Below are positions 19,902 to 28,709 of a DNA stretch of 37,893 nucleotides, piece by piece. The stretch is taken from the IMG/VR virus record IMGVR_UViG_3300037847_001801, positions 1 to 37,893 of that record; one strand, given 5' to 3'. Position 1 is the first letter of the stretch, and each line of letters starts with the position of its first letter. This DNA is from a virus. A program made the position numbers and the translations under genes. The notes below the pieces were generated by a model that worked only from the letters and a program-made list of their open reading frames with translations, did no database searches and was not told the origin of the DNA.

Positions 19902-21083
19902 ATGGCACATCAAAGTTCTGACCTGACTACTAGCCTTTCACGGCCTGGTAGTCTTAATGGCGCTGCAGATAGCCGCGCTCTTTATCTGAAGCTCTTCTCT
20001 GGTGAGATGTTCAAGGGCTTCGAGTACAACGCAATCGCCCGTGACATGGTGATGAAGCGTACTCTTTCCAACGGAAAGTCTATGCAGTTCATCTACACCG
20101 GTCGCACGACTGCTGAATATCACACCCCCGGAAATGCGATCCTCGGTAACAGCGACGGTGCACCTCCGGTGGCTGAGAAGACCATCACCGTTGACGATCT
20201 GCTGATCTCCAGTGCATTCGTTTACGACCTTGATGAGACTCTTTCTCACTACGATCTGCGTTCCGAAATCTCTAAGAAGATCGGATATGCACTCGCACAA
20301 AAATATGACCGTCTGATCTTCCGTGCAATTACTCGCGGTGCTCGGGCTAAGTCTCCTGTGCAAAAGTCCTCTTTCATCGAGCCCGGCGGAACCCAAATTC
20401 GTGTTGGTTCCTCTGGTACTGCTGCTTCTGATGCATACGATTCTGCAAAATTAGTGTCGGCATTCTATGACGCCGCAGCTGCACTTGACGAAAAGGGTGT
20501 TAGTTCCGAAGGCCGCGTGGGTGTACTTAACCCTCGCCAATACTATGAACTTATCCAAGCTGTTGGCAGCAACGGATTGGTGAATAGGGACGAGCAAGGC
20601 ACTGCGCTGCAAGGCGGCCAGGGCATCATCGAGATTGCAGGCATCAAGATCTACAAGTCGATGAACATCCCATTCTTCTCTCAGTACGGTACTAAGTATG
20701 GTACTGCTTCTGCCACCAACCCTGGTGTCGCTGATCCTGGCGAGACCGGTTCGTTCGTGGGCGAAGGTATGGAAGACGGACGCAACAGCGTGACCGGTAT
20801 CAACAACGATTACGGTCAAGCTTCCAACTTCGCTAACTCCTGTGGCCTCATCTTCCAACGCGAAGCTGCTGGTTGCGTGGAAGCGATTGGTCCTCAGGTG
20901 CAAGTCACCAGCGGTGACGTTTCTGTCATCTACCAGGGCGACGTGATCTTGGGTCGTCTCGCCATGGGCGCTGACTATCTGAACCCCGCCGCTGCTGTTG
21001 AGCTGTACGCTGGCACCGCTACTGCCCCCGCGCAGTTCGGTACTGTCCAGTCCGCTACCAACAACGCTGGTTACGGCGGCTGA
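19902..21083 (+). CDS. Major capsid protein (T7 gp10-like)
   Basis: 393 residues, HK97-fold shell protein (T7 gp10A is 345). Conserved segments: ALYLKLFSGEMFKGFEYN, SGKSMQFIYTGR-like KSMQFIYTGRTTAEYHTPG, DLLISSAFVYDLDETLSHYD, RVGVLNPRQYYELI. The end is Ala/Gly-rich. Position after scaffold and before tail tube A, with a strong terminator 22 nt after the stop, matches T7. Codons are dominated by C- and T-ending forms, consistent with high expression. No frameshifted gp10B form is evident. Confidence 0.96.
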   Translation: MAHQSSDLTTSLSRPGSLNGAADSRALYLKLFSGEMFKGFEYNAIARDMVMKRTLSNGKSMQFIYTGRTTAEYHTPGNAILGNSDGAPPVAEKTITVDDLLISSAFVYDLDETLSHYDLRSEISKKIGYALAQKYDRLIFRAITRGARAKSPVQKSSFIEPGGTQIRVGSSGTAASDAYDSAKLVSAFYDAAAALDEKGVSSEGRVGVLNPRQYYELIQAVGSNGLVNRDEQGTALQGGQGIIEIAGIKIYKSMNIPFFSQYGTKYGTASATNPGVADPGETGSFVGEGMEDGRNSVTGINNDYGQASNFANSCGLIFQREAAGCVEAIGPQVQVTSGDVSVIYQGDVILGRLAMGADYLNPAAAVELYAGTATAPAQFGTVQSATNNAGYGG

Positions 21084-21105
21084 TACTTTTCAGTTGTTCT
21101 ATACA

Positions 21106-21131
21106 GGGATCCTTCGGGGTCCCTTTTTTTT
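21106..21131 (+). terminator. Rho-independent terminator after the capsid gene (Tphi-like)
   Basis: GGGATCC (21106-21112) pairs with GGGTCCC (21117-21123, one T-G pair) around a TTCG loop, followed by eight Ts. T7 places its main phage-polymerase terminator Tphi at the same spot, after gene 10. Confidence 0.92.
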
Positions 21132-21140
21132 ATTTACGAT

Positions 21141-21758
21141 ATGGCCTTTCCTACTTATGCTGTGTCCACCGAACTGGATGCTGTAAATCAAATACTTAGC
21201 TCGGTGGGACAGGCTCCTGTCACCACTCTGGATCTCCAGAACCCCGAAGTTGCTATCGTGGTCAACACCCTCCGTGAGGTCAGCAAGCAATGCCAGTCAG
21301 AAGGTTGGATGTTTAACGTCGAACGCAACATTGAACTGACTCCTGACAACATCACCAAAGAAATCAAGTACCCGCAGAATGCACTGCAGATCGACATCAA
21401 CCAACACCACCACCATGGGGAGTTTGATGTCGTCAAGCGTGGTGTAAAACTGTATGATCGACTACATCACAAATACACGTTCGACAAAAATATCCACGTA
21501 GACATCACATACTTCTTTGACTTCCCTGACGTTCCTGCTGCTATCCAGAACTACATCACCGCACGTGCTGCACGTATGTGTGCTGTGAAGATGGTTGGTG
21601 ACCAGGAGATCAACACCCTTCTGCAAGAGCAGGAAGTCAATACCCGTGCTGCTGCACTGGAGTATGACCTCAATCAAGGTGACATCTCCTTCTTTGGTTT
21701 CAGAGATGGGGATAGTTTCTATCAAAGCTATCAGCCTTTTAACGCACTGAAACGATGA
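21141..21758 (+). CDS. Tail tubular protein A (T7 gp11-like)
   Basis: 205 residues (T7 gp11: 196). Forms the adaptor ring under the portal. ELDAVNQILSSVGQAPVTTL is the conserved start of the family (T7 has a similar 'AVNDILAAIGEPPVSTL' type). EVSKQCQSEGWMFN and the ITARAARMCAVKMVGD segment also fit. ATGA overlap with gp12. Confidence 0.94.
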   Translation: MAFPTYAVSTELDAVNQILSSVGQAPVTTLDLQNPEVAIVVNTLREVSKQCQSEGWMFNVERNIELTPDNITKEIKYPQNALQIDINQHHHHGEFDVVKRGVKLYDRLHHKYTFDKNIHVDITYFFDFPDVPAAIQNYITARAARMCAVKMVGDQEINTLLQEQEVNTRAAALEYDLNQGDISFFGFRDGDSFYQSYQPFNALKR

Positions 21759-24661
21759 GTTCTGTAACCCAAAGAATCCCTAACCTCCTGCGAGGTATAT
21801 CACAACAACCTGACAATCGGAAGTTTCCAGGTCAAGTCAAAGACGCGGTGAATACCTTCCCGGACTACGCTTTGGGTATGCTGAAACGTCCAGGCGGTAA
21901 ATATGAAGCCAAGCTGCAAGGTGCATCTACTGGCGGTAGGTGGTTCTCTATCCTGCGTGACGCACAGGAGAAGTATGTTGCACAGTATGACAACAACGTG
22001 TTCCGTGTCTGGAGCCTGCTAGATGGTAGCCCACGTAAAGTTGACATGGGCACAAACACAGGTGTCCAGTCTGGCTGTAACTACACAAACCTGCAGACAG
22101 ACTTACTGGCATACAACACTGCTGTGGCTGACACGGCTGCAAAACTCAAGCTGCTCAAAACTGCAGAGGATGAGTTTGCCGTCGTCGATGCTGGTCAGAA
22201 GGCTACGACCTCACGTCTATTCAAAGTAAACTATAAATACCCTGTCGGTGATCTCAAAGAATATCTTACGTCTGGAATTCTGCAGGACAGTGTAGGTAAT
22301 TATGTTGTCAAGGACGACGATCAGATCATTAGTCAAGGGTCTTCTACACTTCCTACAAACTACGCACTGGGTACAGAGGTTACCGACGAGCACCCAAACC
22401 TTGCTAGTCAAGGGTTCCGTGTGTACGAGGCTATCAAAACGACAGCAGCAACACACTCCTCTAGTGACCTGACAGCAAAGACTACTGCACTTACAACGGC
22501 CAAGACAAACTACGACAACGCTGTCACTGCAGAAGCCACAGCCTACACAGCCTACAACAGTGAGGTAACAAGCTGTGCTATCACAGACGGGCAGGTGCCG
22601 TCTAACGCATACCTTAAAGACGCTACTGCAGACGACATCGAGTTCTTGACACTGAACGATTATACGTTCGTGTTAAACAAGAACAAGGAAGTAGCGATGA
22701 AGTCTACGACAACTCCTGCACTTCCCAACCAGGCATTTGTTGTCATCAATGTGGTTGCTTACAACGTTGACTACAAGGTGCTGCTGACTATTGGCAACAC
22801 AACCACAACATTCACCCACAGCACGCCTGCTGCTGCAGTGATCAACAACAGTGCACAAGCAAAGACTGACGCTAATAGCATCGCCAGTGCACTTGCCACA
22901 GCAATTAACAACAACTCTAACTTCACGGCTGTACAGGTTGGACCTGGCATTTCTATCACCAGCAGCAGCTCATTCAAGATTGAGGTCCGGGGTGGTTCAC
23001 AGCAGGACGGCATTTACGCTTTCCAAAACAGTGTACCCAACGTGTCACGCCTGCCTATCCAGGCCAAGAATGATTATGTTCTAAAGATTATCAACACCAC
23101 TGACATCGACATCGATGACATGTGGGTCAAGTTCGAGACCTCAAATGGACAGACTTATGGTGCAGGTGCCTGGGTAGAAACCAATGGACCTGGTATTAAG
23201 TTTGAACTGGACGAGCTTACGTTGCCACACCAGCTTGTCAGACAGGCTGACGGGTCCTTCAAATACGAACCAGTCAACTGGGCTGACAGGCTTGTAGGGG
23301 ATAACAACACCAATCCACTGCCTAGCTTCATTGGTGAGAAGATCAAATCAATGTTCTTCTTCCGTAACAGGTTCGGAGTCTTGGCTAACGATGCAGTTAT
23401 CTTAAGCAAAGCAGGTGACTTCTTTAACTTCTTTGTCACCTCAGCTAAGACGGCTACAGACGATGATCCTATTGACATCTCTGCGTCCAGCACTAGACCT
23501 GTGTTCCTGAACTACGTGCAACCAACTGCCGTTGGTTTGGTCCTGTTTGGTGAGAATGACCAGTTTTACCTGACCACTGACTCTGACACCCTTAGCCCGC
23601 TGACAGCGAAGATTAACAAGCTCAGCAGCTTTGAGGCTGATCCTGGTGTTGAGGCTGTGTCTCTTGGCACATCAATGGTGTTTATTGCTAAGACACCGCT
23701 GTACACCCACATGTACGAGCTGATGAATATCAGCACAGACCAGCCACCTACGTCTAGGGATACAACTCAGAACGTACCAGAACTAATTCCTGATTCTATT
23801 GATAATCTTATTTGTTCGCCAGGGCTATCTATGGTCTCCATGGCAACTAAAAATAAAGAAACTATCTATCAATACAGGTTCTTTAACTCTGGTGACAGCC
23901 GTGTTGTAGAAACCTGGTACAAGTGGGAGATGACTGGCAAAGTTTTGGATCAGTTCTTCGACAACAGCACTTATTACGCAGTCGTTCACGACGACACACG
24001 TGTGTATGCACTGTCGTTCGACATGAACCAGTCTAGTGAGCAAGGCTTCCTAACGCTGCCTACGGGTGAGAAGACGGACGTATGCCTTGACCTATGGACA
24101 ACCAATCCACCTGTAGCCTATAACAGCACGACTAAGAAGTCCACATACACTCTGCCGTTCAACGCCATCACAGGTAAAAAGCTATCTCTTGTCAATACAA
24201 CTGACGGTAGCTTGCTTAACCCAACGTTCAGCGGTAACACCTTTGACGTAGACGGTGACTTCAGAGGTCAGGATGTTGTTGTGGGATTGAACTATGACAT
24301 GAAATTGGAGCTACCGAAGCTTTATGTGTTTAGTCAATCTGGTGATAATGTCAGTAATGATGATGTATCAAACCTTATCATTCATCGCATTAAGGTTTCC
24401 ACCGGACTTAGTGGCCCCGTTGATTACAAGATCGATATTACTGGTTTATCTGATTGGGAGAATGTTGTTAGCGTAACACTGCCCTATCTTTACAATCTTA
24501 ATAACGTCAACATGTTGGCGTCTTCTACACACAACGTTCCTATCTTCCAACGTAACGACAACCTAGGCATACTGATCGAAGGTACAACACCGTACCCTGT
24601 GTCTTTGCTTGGCTTCAGTTGGGAGGGTAGATACACCACCAAATTCTACAAACGTGTCTAA
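21755..24661 (+). CDS. Tail tubular protein B / nozzle (T7 gp12-like)
   Basis: 968 residues (T7 gp12: 794). Family-typical start: RIPNLLRGISQQPDNRKFPGQ (given in part) and NTFPDYALGMLKRPGG. Later KPLPTFIGR-type segment here reads PLPSFIGEKIKSMFFFRNR, followed by FFNFFVTSAKTATDDDPIDI, both diagnostic of gp12. An Ala/Thr-rich insertion (about residues 230-270) adds length. It forms the hexameric nozzle through which DNA passes. Short overlap with the GTG-started gene that follows. Confidence 0.95.
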   Translation: MSSVTQRIPNLLRGISQQPDNRKFPGQVKDAVNTFPDYALGMLKRPGGKYEAKLQGASTGGRWFSILRDAQEKYVAQYDNNVFRVWSLLDGSPRKVDMGTNTGVQSGCNYTNLQTDLLAYNTAVADTAAKLKLLKTAEDEFAVVDAGQKATTSRLFKVNYKYPVGDLKEYLTSGILQDSVGNYVVKDDDQIISQGSSTLPTNYALGTEVTDEHPNLASQGFRVYEAIKTTAATHSSSDLTAKTTALTTAKTNYDNAVTAEATAYTAYNSEVTSCAITDGQVPSNAYLKDATADDIEFLTLNDYTFVLNKNKEVAMKSTTTPALPNQAFVVINVVAYNVDYKVLLTIGNTTTTFTHSTPAAAVINNSAQAKTDANSIASALATAINNNSNFTAVQVGPGISITSSSSFKIEVRGGSQQDGIYAFQNSVPNVSRLPIQAKNDYVLKIINTTDIDIDDMWVKFETSNGQTYGAGAWVETNGPGIKFELDELTLPHQLVRQADGSFKYEPVNWADRLVGDNNTNPLPSFIGEKIKSMFFFRNRFGVLANDAVILSKAGDFFNFFVTSAKTATDDDPIDISASSTRPVFLNYVQPTAVGLVLFGENDQFYLTTDSDTLSPLTAKINKLSSFEADPGVEAVSLGTSMVFIAKTPLYTHMYELMNISTDQPPTSRDTTQNVPELIPDSIDNLICSPGLSMVSMATKNKETIYQYRFFNSGDSRVVETWYKWEMTGKVLDQFFDNSTYYAVVHDDTRVYALSFDMNQSSEQGFLTLPTGEKTDVCLDLWTTNPPVAYNSTTKKSTYTLPFNAITGKKLSLVNTTDGSLLNPTFSGNTFDVDGDFRGQDVVVGLNYDMKLELPKLYVFSQSGDNVSNDDVSNLIIHRIKVSTGLSGPVDYKIDITGLSDWENVVSVTLPYLYNLNNVNMLASSTHNVPIFQRNDNLGILIEGTTPYPVSLLGFSWEGRYTTKFYKRV

Positions 24662-25091
24662 GTACATCCATCCGCCCACGTACAAAGAAGTTGCCTACAT
24701 TGCTGAGAATCTACGTCAGGACGACTGGCGTGAGCTACAAGAGGGCTGGGGAATCAACCCAGCTCTCGCTCTTTTTTTAGATACCTTACAGGGCCATACC
24801 GTCGTGTTTCACGTTCCAAACGGTAAGACTGCCGGAATTGCTGGCGTGTCTGATGACGGCTGTGTATGGATGTTATGCACACCTGCTATAGAAGACTATC
24901 CTATTACATTTATTAGAGAAGCAAAACGTTGGTTAGAATCGTTACCGCACAAAGTTCTTTACAACTGTGCAGATGTCAGGAATACAACGCACCTCAAACT
25001 TCTAAAACACTTAGGGTTCAAGTTTTTAGATGTAAAAATACAAGGACCTAAAAACCTGTACTTTGTAGACTTTATTAGATTATGGCAATAG
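24654..25091 (+). CDS. Internal virion/assembly protein, GNAT-like (T7 gp13-like, GTG start)
   Basis: 145 residues from the GTG inside the gp12 stop region; an upstream extension to 24609 is a shadow. LYNCADVRNTTHLKLLKHLGF parallels T7 gp13 LWNYVWVGNTSHIRFLKTIG, and the order of elements resembles an acetyltransferase-like (GNAT) fold. Whether it keeps acyltransferase activity is unknown; T7 gp13 is needed for virion morphogenesis. Overlaps gp14 by 10 nt. Confidence 0.82.
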   Translation: MSKYIHPPTYKEVAYIAENLRQDDWRELQEGWGINPALALFLDTLQGHTVVFHVPNGKTAGIAGVSDDGCVWMLCTPAIEDYPITFIREAKRWLESLPHKVLYNCADVRNTTHLKLLKHLGFKFLDVKIQGPKNLYFVDFIRLWQ

Positions 25092-25780
25092 CAGCAGTAA
25101 TGGGTGGCCTGCAGTTTGGCATGGGCATCCTAGGCGGCTTTTCCAAGCATAACGAAGCCGTTCGCCAAGCTGAACAACAGCACAAAGCAAACGTATATCA
25201 GAATACGTTTCAAAACTTGATGATTAAACGTCAGAACGAACTGACTGAACAGCGTTTTGACAAACAACTACAGATTGCAGATCGTCAGTTCAGCTTTAAT
25301 GCTGAGGCTGCACGTCGTTCTATGGAGTCTGAACAAGTCCGGTTGAACGAAGTGTTCCGTGGTGCTGCATTCCAAAACTCAGCAGCCCGTACACAACTGA
25401 TGCGTGCCATGGGCGCTAACGTCGCTGCAGGTGGTAACAGAGGTCGCAGCTTCGAGCGGGCATCTCTTGTATCCACACTAGGTGAGTTCGGACGACAGCA
25501 AGCTATTCAGGCAGAAAGCCTATCTAGTGCACGTGCTCAATCTGAACGTAACCTGCAAGGTATTGACCGTCAGTTGCGATCTGCAAATAACCAGACGTAT
25601 TCTACCATTGCTATCCCACCACAACTACAGACGGGTGTTGCTGCACCTACACCACCGGCTGCACCTAGGATGAATACGGCGTTGATGATTGGTCAAGCTG
25701 CCATGTCTGGTCTTCAGACTGGTTACCAATTCACTGCACCTGGAGAGAAGTTCTTTGGATTCAAGAAACCGGGCGGTTAA
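25082..25780 (+). CDS. Internal virion protein (T7 gp14-like)
   Basis: 232 residues (T7 gp14: 196). A Gly/Met-rich hydrophobic N-terminus (AAVMGGLQFGMGILGG) is followed by a long Gln/Arg-rich helical region (about 20-160) and a Pro/Ala-rich linker. In T7, gp14 is ejected first and makes the outer-membrane channel. Position and composition support the assignment. Confidence 0.85.
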   Translation: MAIAAVMGGLQFGMGILGGFSKHNEAVRQAEQQHKANVYQNTFQNLMIKRQNELTEQRFDKQLQIADRQFSFNAEAARRSMESEQVRLNEVFRGAAFQNSAARTQLMRAMGANVAAGGNRGRSFERASLVSTLGEFGRQQAIQAESLSSARAQSERNLQGIDRQLRSANNQTYSTIAIPPQLQTGVAAPTPPAAPRMNTALMIGQAAMSGLQTGYQFTAPGEKFFGFKKPGG

Positions 25781-25782
25781 TT

Positions 25783-28704
25783 ATGAAAGAGTTTGAACTA
25801 AGGAAACAATTTGAAGGTGCAGCTAACACAGAGCGGTTTGCACCTATCCAAGCGGTTGATCCCACGCAACAAATGCGTGAGAATCAGCAAGTCGAACAAC
25901 AGAATATGCAGCGTTCGCTGGACGCAGCCGTACGTGATATGCAGCAGCAGGAAGATGCTATGCGTATTGCAAAGGATATGGAGCTACAACAACTTCAGGG
26001 TTTCTCTAAAACTCTTATGGAAACCTTGAGCACTGCAGCTAAAGGGTACCAGCAAAATCAAGCTGATAAATTCTTCGCTGAGGGTATGGCCGATGTCACT
26101 AAGATGCGGGCCATGCATCCAGACTTTGATGAACAGGAAGCAGCTCTAAAAGCAGATGACGCAGCATTCCAAAGCGGTGTTGACAAACTGGCAGAACAAG
26201 GTCTTGCACCTGACGTCGTTGCACGTATGCGTAGCTTGTCGGGTTATGCAGCCTACGGTTACAAACGTGGTGTGGCTACCGGTTACGGTGATTCTTACAG
26301 TGCTTTTGTTGACAAGGCTTTTGCTGAAGACAATGTAACTGAAATTACATTGGATGGTGTTACATTCACACCAGCCACGGCAGTAGGTGCTGATCAAAAG
26401 ATGGCAGCTCTGGCTGTCATTCAGACACAGTTCCGTCGCCAAAACGCACTGGAAGAAATCTCCCCTGGCATGTTGAACAAATATGTCATGCCACAGATGC
26501 GGGAGAAAGAAAAAAACTTTGAGCTTTCTGTAAGATCTGCTGAGCTGAAAGAGCAGCAACAAAGTCAACGATCTACTGCCCTTACTAATTTAGGGACTGA
26601 GATTCGTCTACTTGACACTGCAAACCCGGAGTCTCTTAATAACAGCTACTTCCAAGACACGATGGATGCCTTGAGAAGGGCAGGTATGACAGCTACTGAC
26701 GCTAGAAAAGCTATCTTTACACACGTCATTTCACTGCAAAGTTACGACAGAGAGTTCCGCATCACCGCAGAACAAGCTGATTTAGTCTTTGCAAGTAGCA
26801 ACAACTACATGGGTAAACCGTGGAAGCAGGTGTTTGCGTCTGAGCTAGGTACAGCACGTCGAGAGGCGTTGAAGGAGCGGTTGCAACTCGATGAACTTGC
26901 AGATGCTGAAAACCTGCAAAACAGAGAGGATTGGACTGACCGTGTTCTTGAAGATCTACGAAGATTCGGTGCTGCACCTGAAGTCAAAGTCAAAGAACTT
27001 ATCGATTATAGTCAAGAACAATATGGTGGTGTAGATGAACGCCTTACTAATTACCTTGATAACTCAACACGAGAAGCTGCTGATCTACAAGACCAGAAAG
27101 ACCGTGCTGACATTTTAATCAAATCAGGTGACTTTACCGTTACTGAGTTTAACAAAGCAGAATACTCTTTGCTGCATGGCAATAAAGATTATGCAGATGC
27201 TGCAAAGCGTATTACAGAGATGTACGGCATGGGTGGCCGTGAAAACGCCGGACTCCGAAAATACGAAGATGGCATTAAAGGGGCTATCAAAACAGCATTG
27301 ATTGATGATGGTCAAGTACCACGTGACCTATCTGGTCAATCTATTGTTGTCGCTGACTACGCGATTGCAGATTTACATGCACGTGCACAAGTGATCTTGA
27401 TGGATCCGAAAGCACCAGAAAACATGACTCTACAACAGGCTTACCAACAAGCTATGTTGCAGATCTCAGAAGAAATTGCCAACGGCAAAACTGGTGTTTA
27501 TCAAAGGGAGGGGAAAGGAAGTGCAACTAAATTTCAGAACCCTCTATTCAATCCTAGATCCGATCTTAGCAGAGAGTCGCAGTCAGACGTAGCGAGAAAC
27601 ATCCGTAACGTCGCTTTTGACAGGGGCAGAGCGGGCCTCATCAAAAACACCGGAGGTATCTTTACAGACGCTGATAAAGAAGAGCTGAGTGATCCTTCCC
27701 AGCCCCGTGGTGCAGGTCACATGAAACTGCGTAGATATGTAGAAGAGCACAACCTTAGACATAAAGATGATCCACTCACATTTGATGAAGCTAAGTCTTT
27801 GCTTCTTGACCCTAATGGCGAACTGCCCAAAAAAGACGCTTATGAAGGTACTGCCGCTCTGAACGGTCACATGAATCTTCTGACTAGCCCCACACCAAAC
27901 AGAGTAAATCGTATCGGTGTGTATGGCGGTCACCTTCCTGCTCACATTAGGACTTCACCATCTGGTTTCCACGATGTTTCTAGAGCATCCGTAGATTACG
28001 GTTTGCCCGAAGCTGTCGCACCTCTGGCTGGTATCATATACCAAGGCATTGGTATGTCCGACGACTACGAAACTCCTCACCAAGAAATCAAAGCACTCGC
28101 AGAAACTCTGTCCGGCATTCCAGAAGTTGCTAATGCAGCTACACCTGGAGAAGCTATTCGCGCGTACAGAGAGCACGGTGACTTCGAGTCACAACAGGAT
28201 GCAGATGAGTTTGTAGCTGATGCGATGCAACGCCTCCAGGAGCACAGCATTCCTCCTGAGGTTCCATATATCAACAAACCCCTTATTGAAGGTAGACCCT
28301 TCTCTAATCCTGCAGTGATGGGAGCTGCTGCCAAAGAGTTTCTTACGGGAGACACTGGCGTAGGTACAGGAGAACACGTCCACGTATCTTTATTTAATGC
28401 TAAAGGCCAAAACCTTGACCCATCGTCCGTGCTCGGTCGTTTGTTAGTCAATGGTGAACCATTAGCAGATCTTTTTCAAATGACTTCTGGCTACGGCCCA
28501 CGTATTCATCCTGTTTATGGAGTTCGTAAGTTCCATAATGGGATCGACTTTGCTACACCCAAAAACACACGCATCTCTGTCAGTGGTGCAGAATATATCA
28601 CAACACGAGTTGATTCTGGTGGTGGCGGAGTGATTTCCATTTATGCCTTGCCAGACGGCAGTGAGATAGTTCTGATGCACGGATCGAGAGCAAATCTCAA
28701 ATAA
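25783..28704 (+). CDS. Internal virion protein (T7 gp15-like) with M23-peptidase-like C-terminus
   Basis: 973 residues (T7 gp15: 747). The N-terminal 700 are helical, Gln/Ala/Glu-rich, as expected for the inner core and periplasmic ejection tube. The last 250 contain metallopeptidase M23 motifs: GFHDVSRASVDYG (728-740), then GTGEHVHVSLF (HxH at H865 and H867), then SGYGPRIHP, FHNGIDFATP (H918, D922) and VLMHG (H966). In ordinary M23 enzymes the H-x3-D site precedes the HxH. Here an HxH precedes the best H-x3-D site, so the domain may be tandem with a truncated second copy, or circularly permuted. A peptidoglycan-cutting role during DNA entry is inferred. Confidence 0.82.
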   Translation: MKEFELRKQFEGAANTERFAPIQAVDPTQQMRENQQVEQQNMQRSLDAAVRDMQQQEDAMRIAKDMELQQLQGFSKTLMETLSTAAKGYQQNQADKFFAEGMADVTKMRAMHPDFDEQEAALKADDAAFQSGVDKLAEQGLAPDVVARMRSLSGYAAYGYKRGVATGYGDSYSAFVDKAFAEDNVTEITLDGVTFTPATAVGADQKMAALAVIQTQFRRQNALEEISPGMLNKYVMPQMREKEKNFELSVRSAELKEQQQSQRSTALTNLGTEIRLLDTANPESLNNSYFQDTMDALRRAGMTATDARKAIFTHVISLQSYDREFRITAEQADLVFASSNNYMGKPWKQVFASELGTARREALKERLQLDELADAENLQNREDWTDRVLEDLRRFGAAPEVKVKELIDYSQEQYGGVDERLTNYLDNSTREAADLQDQKDRADILIKSGDFTVTEFNKAEYSLLHGNKDYADAAKRITEMYGMGGRENAGLRKYEDGIKGAIKTALIDDGQVPRDLSGQSIVVADYAIADLHARAQVILMDPKAPENMTLQQAYQQAMLQISEEIANGKTGVYQREGKGSATKFQNPLFNPRSDLSRESQSDVARNIRNVAFDRGRAGLIKNTGGIFTDADKEELSDPSQPRGAGHMKLRRYVEEHNLRHKDDPLTFDEAKSLLLDPNGELPKKDAYEGTAALNGHMNLLTSPTPNRVNRIGVYGGHLPAHIRTSPSGFHDVSRASVDYGLPEAVAPLAGIIYQGIGMSDDYETPHQEIKALAETLSGIPEVANAATPGEAIRAYREHGDFESQQDADEFVADAMQRLQEHSIPPEVPYINKPLIEGRPFSNPAVMGAAAKEFLTGDTGVGTGEHVHVSLFNAKGQNLDPSSVLGRLLVNGEPLADLFQMTSGYGPRIHPVYGVRKFHNGIDFATPKNTRISVSGAEYITTRVDSGGGGVISIYALPDGSEIVLMHGSRANLK

Positions 28705-28709
28705 GAACT

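Noticed and set aside
19690-19930. Open + frame of about 80 codons (KEWLTGKQPRLWGRHLGVGP...) across the capsid leader
   Set aside because: No ATG or supportable start, runs into the capsid gene and is better explained by the RNA helices. Noted because it is unusually long without a stop.
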